A DNA stretch of 64,000 nt from Novosphingobium marinum (GTDB taxonomy: Bacteria; Pseudomonadota; Alphaproteobacteria; Sphingomonadales; Sphingomonadaceae). How positions within the stretch are numbered: the first letter of the stretch is position 1; each line of letters starts with the position of its first letter. The notes under the pieces are model-generated. The model ran no database searches. It saw nothing but the letters and a program-made list of their open reading frames with translations, and was not told where the DNA came from. The position numbers and the translations under genes were made by a program. The stretch covers positions 62,001 to 126,000 of the forward strand of contig NZ_JACBZF010000004.1 in assembly GCF_013408095.1 (NCBI RefSeq), given 5' to 3'. Positions 16,966-26,819 of the stretch are shown piece after piece.

Positions 16966-19490
16966 GCAAGGCCGACCCGCTTGCCGACTACAACGCAAAG
17001 CGCGACTTCGCGAAGACCGCCGAACCCGCGGGCGAGGCGAAGGGAAGCGACGACGGCAATCTCTTTATCGTCCAGAAGCACGATGCGACGCGGCTGCACT
17101 GGGACTTGCGGCTGGAAACCGATGGCGTGCTCACGAGCTGGGCGGTCACGAAGGGCCCCAGCCCCGACCCCGACGACAAGCGCCTTGCCGTGCGCACCGA
17201 GGACCACCCCCTCGCCTACGCCGAATTCGAAGGGACGATCCCCAGGGCCGAGTACGGCGGCGGCTCGGTCATGCTCTGGGACAAGGGCACGTGGGAGCCG
17301 ATCGCGGGCAAGAGCGCGAAGGACCTCGCGGAAGGCCACCTCCACTTCGTGCTCCACGGCGAGCGGATGAAGGGCGAGTGGCTGCTCGTCCGGATGAAAC
17401 CGCGCAAGGGCGAGAAGCGCGAAAACTGGCTGCTGCGCAAGATACGCGACGAATACGCCGAAGAGGGCGACCGCCTCGTCGAGCATTGCCTGACGAGCGT
17501 GCTGACCGGCCGCTCGATGGCGGAAATCGCCGCGGACAAGGAAGGCCGCTTCGCGCTGGAGGGCAAGGACGGGAAGGACTTCAAGGCGCAGATGAAGGCC
17601 GCTGCCGAGCACAACGCTGACGCCGGCAAGCCGGCGCGCAAGCGCCAGAAGACCCCGGACAAGCCTCCGATATTCCGCGCCTTGCAACTGGCGACGCTGG
17701 TCGACGAGGTTCCGGCGGGCAATGGCTGGATGCACGAGATAAAGTTCGACGGGTACCGCGCGCTTGTCTCTGCGGCAGGCGAGGTGGTTCGCGTCTACAC
17801 GCGCAACGGCCATGATTGGACCGACAAGTTCGGCCCGCTCGCACAGCACGTCGCCGCGCTCGGCCTGCCGCCCTGCCTGATCGACGGCGAGATCGTCGCG
17901 CGCGGTAACGACGGCAATCCGGACTTCTCGACGCTGCAGGCGGTGCTCAAGCGCGGCCACGGTTCGCAGTCGCAGGCCGACGCACTCGATTTCCATGCCT
18001 TCGACCTCCTCGAACTCGACGGTCGGGACCTGACCGGACTTGCGAACATCGAGCGCAAGGAACGCCTCGAAGCGCTGCTGCGCGATGCACGCCCGCCGAT
18101 CCACGTCGCCGACCATGTCATCGGCGCGGGCGAAAAGCTCCTTAGGGCGATGTGCGACGCGCGGCAGGAGGGAATCATCTCGAAGCGGATCGACGCGCCC
18201 TATCGCGGGCGGCGCTCGAAAAGCTGGGTCAAGGTGAAGTGCACCAACCGGCAGGAATTCGTGATTGTGGGCTGGTCGCAAAGCACTTCGAAGGCGCGGC
18301 CCTTCGCCTCGCTTCTCCTCGCCCAGCACAAGGGCGGCGAGCTTGCCTACAAGGGCAAGGTCGGAACCGGCTTCGACGCCGATACGCTCGACGACCTGTC
18401 CTCGAAACTGGCACGCATCGCACGCAAGACGCCGCCGCTCGACGTGCCGAAATCCGACGCGCGCGGGGCACATTGGGTGACGCCCAGGCTCGTTGCCGAG
18501 ATCGCCTTTGCCGAATTTACCGCCGAGGGCCGCGTCCGGCACGCCAGCTTCCTCGGCCTGCGAACCGACAAGGATGCCGACGAGGTGACGCCCGAACAGG
18601 CGCAGGCAGGGGCAAAGGCCGCGCCCGAGACGAAGGTCGCGATCTCCAGCCGCGACCGCGTCGTGTTTCCCGACAGCGGCCAGACAAAGGGCCAGCTTGC
18701 CGACTATTACTACAGCATCGCGCCGCTGATGCTCGCTTTCGCCGCCGACAGGCCGATCAGCCTGGTGCGATGTCCGCAGGGGCGCGCGAAGAAGTGCTTT
18801 TTCCAGAAGCACGACAGCGGCGGCTTCGGCGATCACGTGCGAAAGGTTCCGATCACCGAGAAGGACGGGTCGGCGGAAGACTACCTCTACATCGACGATG
18901 CCGTGGGCATCCTGCAGTGCGTACAGATGGGCACGATCGAATTCCACGGCTGGGGTTCGCGGGCAAGCGCGGTCGAGAAGCCCGACCGCCTCATCTTCGA
19001 CCTCGACCCCGACGAGGGGCTGGACTTCCGCGACGTGAAGCAGGCGGCAACCGACATCCGCGACCGGCTGCGCGACATCGGGCTTACCAGTTTCGCCATG
19101 CTGTCGGGCGGCAAGGGCGTCCATGTCGTCGCGCCGGTCCTGCCCGGCCACGGCTGGGACGTGCACAAGGATTTCGCCCGCCGCTTTTCGGAAGCTCTCG
19201 CGCTGGCCGAGCCCGACCGCTTCACCGCGACGATGAGCAAGGCCAAGCGCAAGGGCAAGATCTTCATCGACTGGCTGCGCAACCAGCGCGGCGCGACGGC
19301 GGTCGTGCCCTACTCGGCGCGGGCGCGCAGCGGTGCTCCGGTCGCCGCGCCGATCGCGTGGAACGAGCTTTCGGGCTTCGACGGCGCCGATGCGTTCTCC
19401 ATCGACGATGCCGACAAGCTGCTGAAACGCGCGCGATCGAAGTCGCTCGCGGGCTGGGGCTTTGCCGACCAGAAGCTGCCCGACGTGTGA
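16962..19490 (+). CDS. ligD: ATP-dependent DNA ligase D (phosphoesterase-ligase-polymerase)
   Basis: Multifunctional end-joining enzyme, 842 residues. Domain order as in Pseudomonas LigD: 3'-phosphoesterase at about 1-180 (QKHDATRLHWDLRLE), ATP-dependent ligase at about 225-535 with the adenylated lysine in EIKFDGYRAL (Lys261), then a primase-like polymerase at about 560-840 (LIFDLDPDEGLDF with the metal-binding Asp pair). A TTG start is used because GAGGAGG sits 8 bp upstream and it overlaps the mgtC stop (TTGA). All catalytic motifs appear intact. Confidence 0.96.
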   Translation: MSKADPLADYNAKRDFAKTAEPAGEAKGSDDGNLFIVQKHDATRLHWDLRLETDGVLTSWAVTKGPSPDPDDKRLAVRTEDHPLAYAEFEGTIPRAEYGGGSVMLWDKGTWEPIAGKSAKDLAEGHLHFVLHGERMKGEWLLVRMKPRKGEKRENWLLRKIRDEYAEEGDRLVEHCLTSVLTGRSMAEIAADKEGRFALEGKDGKDFKAQMKAAAEHNADAGKPARKRQKTPDKPPIFRALQLATLVDEVPAGNGWMHEIKFDGYRALVSAAGEVVRVYTRNGHDWTDKFGPLAQHVAALGLPPCLIDGEIVARGNDGNPDFSTLQAVLKRGHGSQSQADALDFHAFDLLELDGRDLTGLANIERKERLEALLRDARPPIHVADHVIGAGEKLLRAMCDARQEGIISKRIDAPYRGRRSKSWVKVKCTNRQEFVIVGWSQSTSKARPFASLLLAQHKGGELAYKGKVGTGFDADTLDDLSSKLARIARKTPPLDVPKSDARGAHWVTPRLVAEIAFAEFTAEGRVRHASFLGLRTDKDADEVTPEQAQAGAKAAPETKVAISSRDRVVFPDSGQTKGQLADYYYSIAPLMLAFAADRPISLVRCPQGRAKKCFFQKHDSGGFGDHVRKVPITEKDGSAEDYLYIDDAVGILQCVQMGTIEFHGWGSRASAVEKPDRLIFDLDPDEGLDFRDVKQAATDIRDRLRDIGLTSFAMLSGGKGVHVVAPVLPGHGWDVHKDFARRFSEALALAEPDRFTATMSKAKRKGKIFIDWLRNQRGATAVVPYSARARSGAPVAAPIAWNELSGFDGADAFSIDDADKLLKRARSKSLAGWGFADQKLPDV

Positions 19491-19505
19491 TGCAACGGCG
19501 CCGTC

Positions 19506-19561
19506 GCTCCCCCACCCGGCAACACAACGGCAGTATTCCATGGGTGGCCCGGTGGGGGAGC
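19506..19561. terminator. Bidirectional terminator between ligD and the oxidase operon
   Basis: Perfect 11 bp arms GCTCCCCCACC and GGTGGGGGAGC, extended by 3 more pairs past a C-C mismatch, enclose a loop of about 22 nt. It lies in the 85 bp between two convergent operons. No long T run flanks it, so termination may depend on structure or Rho. Confidence 0.6.
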
Positions 19562-19575
19562 GGGCCGGTGCCGCC

Positions 19576-19899
19576 TCAGACCAACAAGGCCGGCATCGCC
19601 TGGTAGACGACCGCGATGGCCGATACGGCGGCGGTGATCCGCGTCACGCCGATCCAGAATTCGCGCACCTTTCCCGCGACCGGGGCGAAGCGCGGAGCCT
19701 TCCAGCCAAGCCAGCCGATGACGGCGAGGAAAAGCAGCGTCCCGCCCGCGATGACGAGGCGCGAAAGCAGCGTGGCGCGCTCGGTGAACACCATCTCGAG
19801 GCTCGCGCTCGCATAGACGAAGCCGAAATGCACGAACCACAGCGTCGGCGGCCCGAGCATCGCGACCCACGGCGTAAGCTTGTCGTCCTGCGCCCTCAT
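19576..19899 (-). CDS. Small membrane protein of the cytochrome oxidase operon
   Basis: A 107-residue protein with three hydrophobic segments (about residues 12-32, 44-62 and 80-105). ATG 19899 overlaps the stop of the fused oxidase subunit by 4 bp. It does not carry a recognisable CoxIV, CtaG or assembly-factor motif. Co-translation with coxAC suggests an accessory subunit or assembly protein of this oxidase. Confidence 0.75.
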   Translation of the reverse strand: MRAQDDKLTPWVAMLGPPTLWFVHFGFVYASASLEMVFTERATLLSRLVIAGGTLLFLAVIGWLGWKAPRFAPVAGKVREFWIGVTRITAAVSAIAVVYQAMPALLV

Positions 19900-22442
19900 G
19901 CCAGCACCTTGAAGCCGCCGACGATCACGAAACCGATGAGCGCCTGCGCGACGAGAAACAGCCACAGGATCTGCAGGCATTCCTGCCCGACACGCCGTTC
20001 GCGATCCATCCGGCCCTTCCAGAACGCGGCGATGTTGAACGCGGCGTAGATCGCCAGCATCGCGATCACCTCGCCGTTCAGGAAGCTGTAGAGGTAGACC
20101 ATCGCGCCGTAGGCGTTGGCGGACGGCGAGATATGCCAGCGGCTTATCAGTTCGACTGCGAACGCAGCGGCCAGCAGCACGAGCGCTCCGCCCTGCCACA
20201 GTGCGTATCGCACCGCGCTCTCGCCCTTCGCAGGGAGCGAGGCGGTCGCGCGCCAGACCGCGAAGCCGCTGGCGAGGTAAAGAGCGCCCGATGCCAGCAG
20301 GCCGTCGGTGGTGGGCGGCAGCAGGCCGGCGGGCGGCCAGAAGCCGGGCTGGCGTCCCCACAGGAAGAACCATGCGAAGATCGAGCACGCGAAGATCATC
20401 CCGAGCACGGTGACGAGCACCCATGCGGCCCACACCCCGTGGTTCATTGGCCCCGAGACGTAGCGCGGGATCTTCATGCCGCCGCCGATTGCGATGTCCG
20501 GCCCCGGCTCTCCCTCCAGCTCCCACATCCAGCGCCATACCGAATAGACCGCCAGGATCGCGAAAACGGCCGCCAGCGACAGCAGCTTGACCGTCAGCGC
20601 GAGGAAGAAGCCCGCCGTGCCGATCGCGGCGAACAGGTGCCACTCGCTCGGGCCGGGGATCGTCACCATGTATTGCGGCACGGCATAGACAGGGCTGGTC
20701 ACGATCGTCTCGCGCCGCCCGGTAGGCGAGTCGGGGAGGAACCACTGGCCCTTGTCGGACTCCTCGGCGAGTTCGGGGTGGTCCCAGAGCGGCTCGAGGC
20801 TGTCGACGACCGGCATCGAGCGTGCAGCGTAGTCCCCCTGAGGCAGCCATTCGAGCGTGCCGCCGCCGTATACGTTGCCCGCAGGTGGCTCTCCGAAGCG
20901 GAACTTCTGGATAAGGTCGAGCATCACGATGGCGATACCGGCGGCGAATACGAACGCGCCCACCGTCGCGATAAGATTCACCGTCCCGAGGCCCTGTTCG
21001 GGCAGGTAGGTATAAACCCGGCGCGGCATGCCCATCATGCCCGTCCAGTGCATGATCATGAAAGTCAGGTTCATCCCTGCGAACATCAGCCAGAACGCCC
21101 ACTTGCCGCGCTTTTCGGACAGCGCGTTAACGCTGACCATCGGCGTCCAGTAGTAGATCGCGGCAAACAGCGGGAATACCATCCCGCCGATCAGCACGTA
21201 GTGCAGGTGCGCGACGACGAAGTAGCTGTCGTGCGCCTGCCAGTCGAACGGCACCATCGCCACCATCACGCCGGTCAGACCGCCGATCACGAAGATCACG
21301 ATGGCCCCGATCGAAAACAGCGCGGGCACGTTGAACTCGATCTTCTTCGCCGCCATGAGCGTGCCGATCCACGCAAAGACCTGCACGCCCGCCGGGATCG
21401 AGACCGCCATCGACGCTGCCGAGAAGAAGCTGACCGAAATGTCGGGAATGCCGGTCGCGAACATGTGGTGCGCCCAAACGCCGAACGCGATGAACCCGGT
21501 CGCGATCAGCGCGAAGACGACGAGCCGGTACCCGACGAGGGAAGTGCGCGCGACGACCGGGATGATCATCGACATCAGGCCGGCGGCGGGCAGGAAGATG
21601 ATATAGACTTCGGGGTGGCCGAAGAACCAGAACAGGTGCTGCCACAACAGCGGGTCGCCGCCCTGCCCGGCGATGAAGAACGGCCAGTGAAACGCGCGTT
21701 CCAGTTCGAGCAGGATCGTCGAGAGGATGACGGCGGGAAACCCGACTATGATCATCGCGGCGAAGACCAGCATCGCCCAGCCGAACACCGGCAGCTTGTC
21801 GAGCGTCATGCCCGGAGAACGCGTCTTCAGCGTGCCGACGACGATTTCGATGGCGCCCGCGATCGCGGAAATCTCGATGAAGCCGATGCCCAGCAGCCAC
21901 CAGTCCTGGTTGCTGTCGGGCGAGAATACGTAGCTGGTGTGCGGCGGGTACATGAACCAGCCGCCGTCGGGCGCGACTCCCCAGAACAACGAGGTGAAGA
22001 ACACGAGACCGCCGATCAGGTAGGCCCAGAAGGCGAAGGCCGAGAGGCGCGGAAAGGGCAGGTCGCGGGCGGCGAACATCTGCGGCAACAGCAGCACGCC
22101 CGCTGCCTCCACCGCTGGCACGGCGAACAGGAACATCATGATCGTGCCGTGCATGGTGAAGACCTGGTTGTAGGTCTCCTGCCCCATGAATTCGTTGAGC
22201 GGCATGGCGAGTTGCAGGCGGATCAGCAGGGCAAGGATGCCCGCCAGCACGAAGAAAAGCAGCGCTGCGCCGACGTACCACGAACCGACGTAGTCGTTGT
22301 TGACTACCGTCAGGACGCGCCAGCCGCGGGGCTTAGCCCATACCTTCTCGAGCAGTTCCAGCTCGCCTTCGGGCCGGGGCGCGCGGTCGGGAAGGTTCGC
22401 CTTCGCCTTCTCGAATGCCTCGAAGCGTTCCTCCGCGGTCAT
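19896..22442 (-). CDS. ctaD: Cytochrome c oxidase, fused subunits I and III
   Basis: An 848-residue membrane protein. Subunit I occupies about residues 40-560: heme-copper ligands and the His-Tyr pair are visible in WFFGHPEVYIIFLPAAG, with the later HDSYFVVAHLHYVLIGG giving two more heme ligands. Subunit III occupies the C-terminal 250 residues (NHGVWAAWVLVTVLGMIFAC, FLNGEVIAMLAIYAAFNIAA). Such I+III fusions occur in caa3- and some aa3-type enzymes. It overlaps ctaC and the small membrane gene by 4 bp each. It reduces O2 to water and pumps protons. Confidence 0.95.
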   Translation of the reverse strand: MTAEERFEAFEKAKANLPDRAPRPEGELELLEKVWAKPRGWRVLTVVNNDYVGSWYVGAALLFFVLAGILALLIRLQLAMPLNEFMGQETYNQVFTMHGTIMMFLFAVPAVEAAGVLLLPQMFAARDLPFPRLSAFAFWAYLIGGLVFFTSLFWGVAPDGGWFMYPPHTSYVFSPDSNQDWWLLGIGFIEISAIAGAIEIVVGTLKTRSPGMTLDKLPVFGWAMLVFAAMIIVGFPAVILSTILLELERAFHWPFFIAGQGGDPLLWQHLFWFFGHPEVYIIFLPAAGLMSMIIPVVARTSLVGYRLVVFALIATGFIAFGVWAHHMFATGIPDISVSFFSAASMAVSIPAGVQVFAWIGTLMAAKKIEFNVPALFSIGAIVIFVIGGLTGVMVAMVPFDWQAHDSYFVVAHLHYVLIGGMVFPLFAAIYYWTPMVSVNALSEKRGKWAFWLMFAGMNLTFMIMHWTGMMGMPRRVYTYLPEQGLGTVNLIATVGAFVFAAGIAIVMLDLIQKFRFGEPPAGNVYGGGTLEWLPQGDYAARSMPVVDSLEPLWDHPELAEESDKGQWFLPDSPTGRRETIVTSPVYAVPQYMVTIPGPSEWHLFAAIGTAGFFLALTVKLLSLAAVFAILAVYSVWRWMWELEGEPGPDIAIGGGMKIPRYVSGPMNHGVWAAWVLVTVLGMIFACSIFAWFFLWGRQPGFWPPAGLLPPTTDGLLASGALYLASGFAVWRATASLPAKGESAVRYALWQGGALVLLAAAFAVELISRWHISPSANAYGAMVYLYSFLNGEVIAMLAIYAAFNIAAFWKGRMDRERRVGQECLQILWLFLVAQALIGFVIVGGFKVLA

Positions 22443-23362
22443 TCGAGCTCCATCAGGTAGGCCGAGATCGCGTCGATCTCGCGCACCGGCGCATAGGGAT
22501 ATTCGGGCATGAGGTTGTTGGGCTTGATGTCCTGCGCGCGCCGGGTCCAGCGCGTCAGTTCGTCGCGCCCCATCGGCATGATCCCCGAAGCGAGCGTGCT
22601 GCGCGAGGCAATGTGCGTGAGGTCGGGCCCCTCGTGGCCGTTGGCCGGCGTGCCGCGCACCGTGTGGCACTTGCCGCAGCCGATGGTCAGGAAAAGCTCG
22701 GCGCCTTCGCGTGCTTCCGGCCCGCCCGGAACCGCCGCCCGCCGCCGCTGCCCCGCTTCCCAGCGCGCGTAGTCGGCAGGCGCCAGCGCGTGGACGCGCA
22801 TCTGCATCAGCGCGTGCGGGCCGCCGCAGTATTCAGCGCAGATGCCGAAGTAGGTGCCGGGCCGGTCCGCCTGGATGTTCAGCCGGTTGTCGTGCCCGGG
22901 GATCATGTCGCGCTTGCCTGAAAGCTGCGGCACCCAGAAGCTGTGGATGACGTTGTCGGAGACGAGCTGGAGCTGCACCGGCCGGCCCGTCGGAATGACG
23001 ATTTCGTTCGCGGTCTCGAAGCCTGGGTAGCTCACCCGCCACCACCACTGCTCCCCCTCGATACGGATCGGTAGCGCGCCCGGCTTCGCCTCGCTCGAAG
23101 ACAGCGAGGCGGTCATGGCAAGGCCGATAACGAGCAGGCCGGTCAGCACCACAACCGGAAATGCAAGGCCAAGGCCAAGGATCGGCCTTTCGCCCGAAAA
23201 CCGCTCGCGCCAGCGCTGCGGCCCGAACAGGGCGATGCCTAGCCAGACGAGGACGACGAGAAGGACTAGCCCGCCGCCGACGAACAGCGCGACCGACAGG
23301 ACGGAAACCGGCGCCGCTTCCGGCCCGGCGGCTTCGAGGACGAGGGCCGCGCCCCTTTTCAA
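22439..23362 (-). CDS. ctaC: Cytochrome c oxidase subunit II with C-terminal heme c domain
   Basis: About 307 residues: two transmembrane helices, a CuA cupredoxin domain (SFWVPQLSGKRDMIPGHDN; CuA ligands in CAEYCGGPHALMQM) and a fused cytochrome c domain with CGKCH and a later Met ligand. That makes the enzyme caa3-type, able to take electrons directly. The start is uncertain. TTG 23362 gives an N-terminus KRGAALVLEAAGPEA and leaves 146 bp for divergent promoters; an ATG at 23482 would lie only 26 bp from actA and adds 40 residues without a signal-peptide look. Confidence 0.9.
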   Translation of the reverse strand: MKRGAALVLEAAGPEAAPVSVLSVALFVGGGLVLLVVLVWLGIALFGPQRWRERFSGERPILGLGLAFPVVVLTGLLVIGLAMTASLSSSEAKPGALPIRIEGEQWWWRVSYPGFETANEIVIPTGRPVQLQLVSDNVIHSFWVPQLSGKRDMIPGHDNRLNIQADRPGTYFGICAEYCGGPHALMQMRVHALAPADYARWEAGQRRRAAVPGGPEAREGAELFLTIGCGKCHTVRGTPANGHEGPDLTHIASRSTLASGIMPMGRDELTRWTRRAQDIKPNNLMPEYPYAPVREIDAISAYLMELE

Positions 23363-23508
23363 CTCGCCGCTTTCGAAGTGGTATGCCCCGCCATCGTTTC
23401 CCGCCTTCCCGTCGCGCGCAAACCGACGGGCCGCACTTTCGGTTCCGGGTTCGAACCAGCGTCCGTCGCGAAAGGAACACATGCGGACGCGATGGGTTTC
23501 CAGTGCCG

Positions 23509-24117
23509 ATGGCGCAGCTTTTCACCGCGAAGGAAGTCAGGCGGCTCCGGCGACTGGCGTGGCTGCCGCTGCTGCTCATCGGGGCCGTCGTCGTGATCCT
23601 CATCGTGCGGTCGGCAACGGGCGCGGCGCACGGCGTCGGCAGCAAGGCCGAGCAGCCGATCCCATTCAGCCACAAGCAGCATATCGAGGAAGTCGGCCTG
23701 ACCTGCGAGCGATGCCACGCGGGTGCGGAAACGAAGGCAAGCGCGGGCATTCCCGCCAACGCGGTCTGCCTCGAATGCCATGAAGGGCTGTTTCGCGGCA
23801 CGCCGGACCTGCGCCCGCTGCACGAAGCGCAGGCGGGCGACCGGCAGGTCGCATGGAAGGCGGTGAGCTTCCTGCCGGACCATGCCCGCTTCCACCACGG
23901 CGCTCACGCCAGGGCTGGCGTCACCTGCGCCACCTGCCACGGCAAGGTCGAGGAGATGGAGCAAGTAGAGAAGGCGAAGAGCCTGACCATGGATTTCTGC
24001 GTCGATTGCCACCGCGCGGCCCAGTCCGCTGACGGCAAGTTCGTCGAGGGCAGGCGCATAGCGATCCATTCCGACTGGCGCCGCGACCTCACCGACTGCT
24101 CGGTGTGCCACTACTGA
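23509..24117 (+). CDS. actA: Alternative complex III pentaheme cytochrome ActA
   Basis: A 202-residue membrane-anchored c-type cytochrome. One N-terminal helix (about residues 15-35) precedes a periplasmic domain with exactly five CxxCH sites: CERCH, CLECH, CATCH, CVDCH and CSVCH. Pentaheme ActA followed by actB and actC is diagnostic of alternative complex III, a quinol oxidase unrelated to cytochrome bc1. It carries electrons from the quinol site toward a cytochrome c acceptor. It is divergent from the caa3 oxidase genes, and its TGA overlaps the actB ATG by 1 bp. Confidence 0.9.
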   Translation: MAQLFTAKEVRRLRRLAWLPLLLIGAVVVILIVRSATGAAHGVGSKAEQPIPFSHKQHIEEVGLTCERCHAGAETKASAGIPANAVCLECHEGLFRGTPDLRPLHEAQAGDRQVAWKAVSFLPDHARFHHGAHARAGVTCATCHGKVEEMEQVEKAKSLTMDFCVDCHRAAQSADGKFVEGRRIAIHSDWRRDLTDCSVCHY

Positions 24118-26819
24118 TGGCGGAGCCGGGCGACATGGACGGTGGGGCCTTGTGGCGCGAGATCGGCGGCGAGGCCCATGCGATCGACCAAGCCCGCCTG
24201 CATTTCCCACACCTTGCCGAAGCGGCGCTGGTCGACCGGCGCATGGCGATGCGGCTGATGGGCGCGTCGGCCGCGCTGGCGCTTGCTTCGGGTTGCGAGG
24301 GCGGCAACCCGGCACGGAAGGCAAGCCCCGGTTCGCGCGACTGGGACACGACCGACCGGCGCACGACACTTGCGATGAATGGCCTCGGCTTCGGAGTGAT
24401 CGTCAAGACCGCGAACGGGATGCCGGTGAAAATCGAGGGCGATCCCGACCATCCGGCGAGTTTGGGGCGAAGCAACATCTTCGCGCAGGCCGCGATCCTT
24501 TCGTATTACGACCCCGCCCGCCCGGACCGCGCGCTGCTTCGCGGCGGTGCAGGAGCAGCGGAAAAGCTTCACGCCGCAATCGATGCGCTGGCTCGGTCGG
24601 CCCGGCAAGGCGGCGGCGCGGGCCTGCACATCCTGATCGAGCCCGTGGCATCGCCTACGCTCGAGCGCATGGTAGAGGAGGCGCGCGCGGCCTTGCCGCA
24701 GGCGCGCTTTTATGCGCATCGCCCAATCGCACTCGCCGCGAACGCCGTAGCCGGCCTCGACACGGCGCACGCAATCGTCAGCCTCGGCGCCGACTTCCTC
24801 GGCCCCGGACCGATGCAGGTGCGCCACGCCGCCGACTTCATGGCGGGGCGCAGGGCGGCGCTGGACGCGGGCGAGGCACACACGATGCTCGTCGCCGAAA
24901 GCGTGCCGAGCCTGACCGGCGCGCGCGCGGACAGGCGGATCGTCGCCGGTCCCGCCCGGATCGAGCGGATCGCCCGCGCGCTCGCCGAGGACCCCGTCGC
25001 CGATCCCGAGGCCGGCCGGATCGCGGCTGCGCTCGATGCCGCCGGGGACCGCGGCGTCCTTGCGGTTGGCGAGCAGGTGCCGCGGGACCTGCGCGCCGCG
25101 CTCGCCGCGCGCTATGGCGGGCCCATACCGGAACGATGGCAGAGCACGCTCGAGGGCCTGCCGGGCATAGCCGACGTTACAGCCGCGCTCGAGGCGGGCG
25201 AGGTGGAGCGGCTGCTCATCCTCTCGGGCAATCCCGCGTACAACGCCCCCGCCCAGGTTCCCTTTTTGCAGGCGATGGCGGGGGCCAAGGCGAGCCTTTA
25301 TCTCGGCGAGGAGGACAACGAAACCGCGCGGCTTTGCGGAACGCACCTCGCGGCGCGTCCGCACCTTGCAAGCTGGGGCGACCTGCGCGCGTTCGACGGT
25401 TCGGTATCGCCGGTTCGACCGGTCGCTCCCGGCGCGGGGATCAGCGCGATCGAGTTCCTCGCCCGGCTCGCAGGAGTGACGGGCAGCGAGCGCGAACTCG
25501 TCGCGCAGACTCACGGTGCTTCGCCGCAGGACCTGGGCCAGGAAAGCTGGAGTCCCGTCCCTGCGCCGCTTCCCGCCGCGCCGGCGACGGCGATCGAGGC
25601 CCTGCCTCCGTCGCTCGCCGCGCCGCAGGGCCTTGCACTCGCCTTCCTGCCCGATGCGACCGTCTGGGACGGGGCGCTGGCCGCCAACGGCTGGGCGCAG
25701 GAGCTGCCCGACCCGTTGACCGGTCTTGCCTGGGGCAACGCCGTCACCATCGCGCCCGCCCTGGCCGACCGCTACGACCTGAAGGACGGCGACGAGATCG
25801 AGCTGCGCCACGGCGCGCGGCGGCTGACCGCTCCCGCCAGGATCCTGCCCGGACAGGCGGAAGAGGTGCTCGGCATCTCGCTCGGCTACGGGCGACAGTT
25901 CGCAGGCGTCGGATCGGGCATCGGAGCGAACGCCTATGCCCTGCGCGGCGACGGGCCGCTGCTGTACGGCGTCACCCTGCGTGCGACGGGCCGGCATGTC
26001 GCGCTCGTCCGGGCAAGCCCCTACCAGACCCCCGACGATATCGATGCCGTTCGCTGGACCCGGCCAGGCGCACCGGCGATCCGCGACGAGCCGTTCGGCC
26101 CCTCGTTCGTCGATCCGCAGCGGCGTGCCGACAGGCAATGGGGCATGGCGATCGACCTCGACGCCTGCATCGGCTGCAACGCCTGCACCATCGCCTGTCA
26201 GGCGGAGAACAACATCCCGGTCGTCGGGCCGGAGGAAACCCGGATGGGCCGCGCGATGCACTGGCTGCGCATCGACAAGTACCATCGCGGGCGGCGCGAC
26301 AATCCCGAAACCGCGTTTCAGCCGGTGCCGTGCATGCATTGCGAGACCGCGCCGTGCGAGCCGGTGTGCCCAGTCGGCGCCACCACGCATTCGAGCGAGG
26401 GGCTGAACCAGATGACTTACAACCGCTGCATCGGCACGCGGTCCTGCTCGAACAACTGCCCGTACAAGGTGCGCAAGTACAACTGGTACGACTATCGCGA
26501 GGATCCCGCGAACCGGCCCGACGAGGGCACCAACCCCCGCGTCACCGTGCGCGACCGCGGGGTCATGGAAAAGTGCACCTACTGCGTGCAGCGGATAGAG
26601 GCGGCGCGCGTCGAAGAGGGCGGCGGCGTGCCGATGACCGCCTGCCAGCAGGCCTGCCCGACGCAGGCAATCACGTTCGGCGACATCTCCGACCCGGCCA
26701 GCGAAGTTTCGCAGGCGCGGCGCAGCCCGCGCAACTACGAATTGCTCGACGGGCTCAACCTGAGGCCGCGCACGACCTATCTCGCGCGGCTGAACGCGGA
26801 CGGCGGCGGCGATGGCTGA
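24117..26819 (+). CDS. actB: Alternative complex III subunit ActB (molybdopterin-like plus Fe-S)
   Basis: A 900-residue periplasmic subunit. The N-terminal part looks like a catalytically silent molybdopterin-oxidoreductase fold. The C-terminal part carries four cubane-type cysteine groups: CIGCNACTIAC, CMHCETAPCEPVCP, CIGTRSCSNNCP and CTYC followed by CQQACP. Near residues 40-60 an RR-containing segment and ASGC resemble a degenerate Tat signal with a lipobox, as in other ActB proteins. ATG 24117 was chosen for its TGATG overlap with actA; a GTG 12 bp earlier is possible. It overlaps actC by 8 bp. Confidence 0.92.
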   Translation: MAEPGDMDGGALWREIGGEAHAIDQARLHFPHLAEAALVDRRMAMRLMGASAALALASGCEGGNPARKASPGSRDWDTTDRRTTLAMNGLGFGVIVKTANGMPVKIEGDPDHPASLGRSNIFAQAAILSYYDPARPDRALLRGGAGAAEKLHAAIDALARSARQGGGAGLHILIEPVASPTLERMVEEARAALPQARFYAHRPIALAANAVAGLDTAHAIVSLGADFLGPGPMQVRHAADFMAGRRAALDAGEAHTMLVAESVPSLTGARADRRIVAGPARIERIARALAEDPVADPEAGRIAAALDAAGDRGVLAVGEQVPRDLRAALAARYGGPIPERWQSTLEGLPGIADVTAALEAGEVERLLILSGNPAYNAPAQVPFLQAMAGAKASLYLGEEDNETARLCGTHLAARPHLASWGDLRAFDGSVSPVRPVAPGAGISAIEFLARLAGVTGSERELVAQTHGASPQDLGQESWSPVPAPLPAAPATAIEALPPSLAAPQGLALAFLPDATVWDGALAANGWAQELPDPLTGLAWGNAVTIAPALADRYDLKDGDEIELRHGARRLTAPARILPGQAEEVLGISLGYGRQFAGVGSGIGANAYALRGDGPLLYGVTLRATGRHVALVRASPYQTPDDIDAVRWTRPGAPAIRDEPFGPSFVDPQRRADRQWGMAIDLDACIGCNACTIACQAENNIPVVGPEETRMGRAMHWLRIDKYHRGRRDNPETAFQPVPCMHCETAPCEPVCPVGATTHSSEGLNQMTYNRCIGTRSCSNNCPYKVRKYNWYDYREDPANRPDEGTNPRVTVRDRGVMEKCTYCVQRIEAARVEEGGGVPMTACQQACPTQAITFGDISDPASEVSQARRSPRNYELLDGLNLRPRTTYLARLNADGGGDG

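Noticed and set aside
16317..19541. About 1070-codon minus-strand frame opposite ligD and mgtC
   Set aside because: Purely antisense to genes with intact catalytic motifs; no ribosome site or recognisable domain.
24117..26819. actB as a functional formate- or polysulfide-type molybdoenzyme
   Set aside because: The neighbourhood with a pentaheme cytochrome, ActD-like and ActF-like proteins, and the C-terminal Fe-S fusion, fit alternative complex III rather than a separate molybdenum enzyme.
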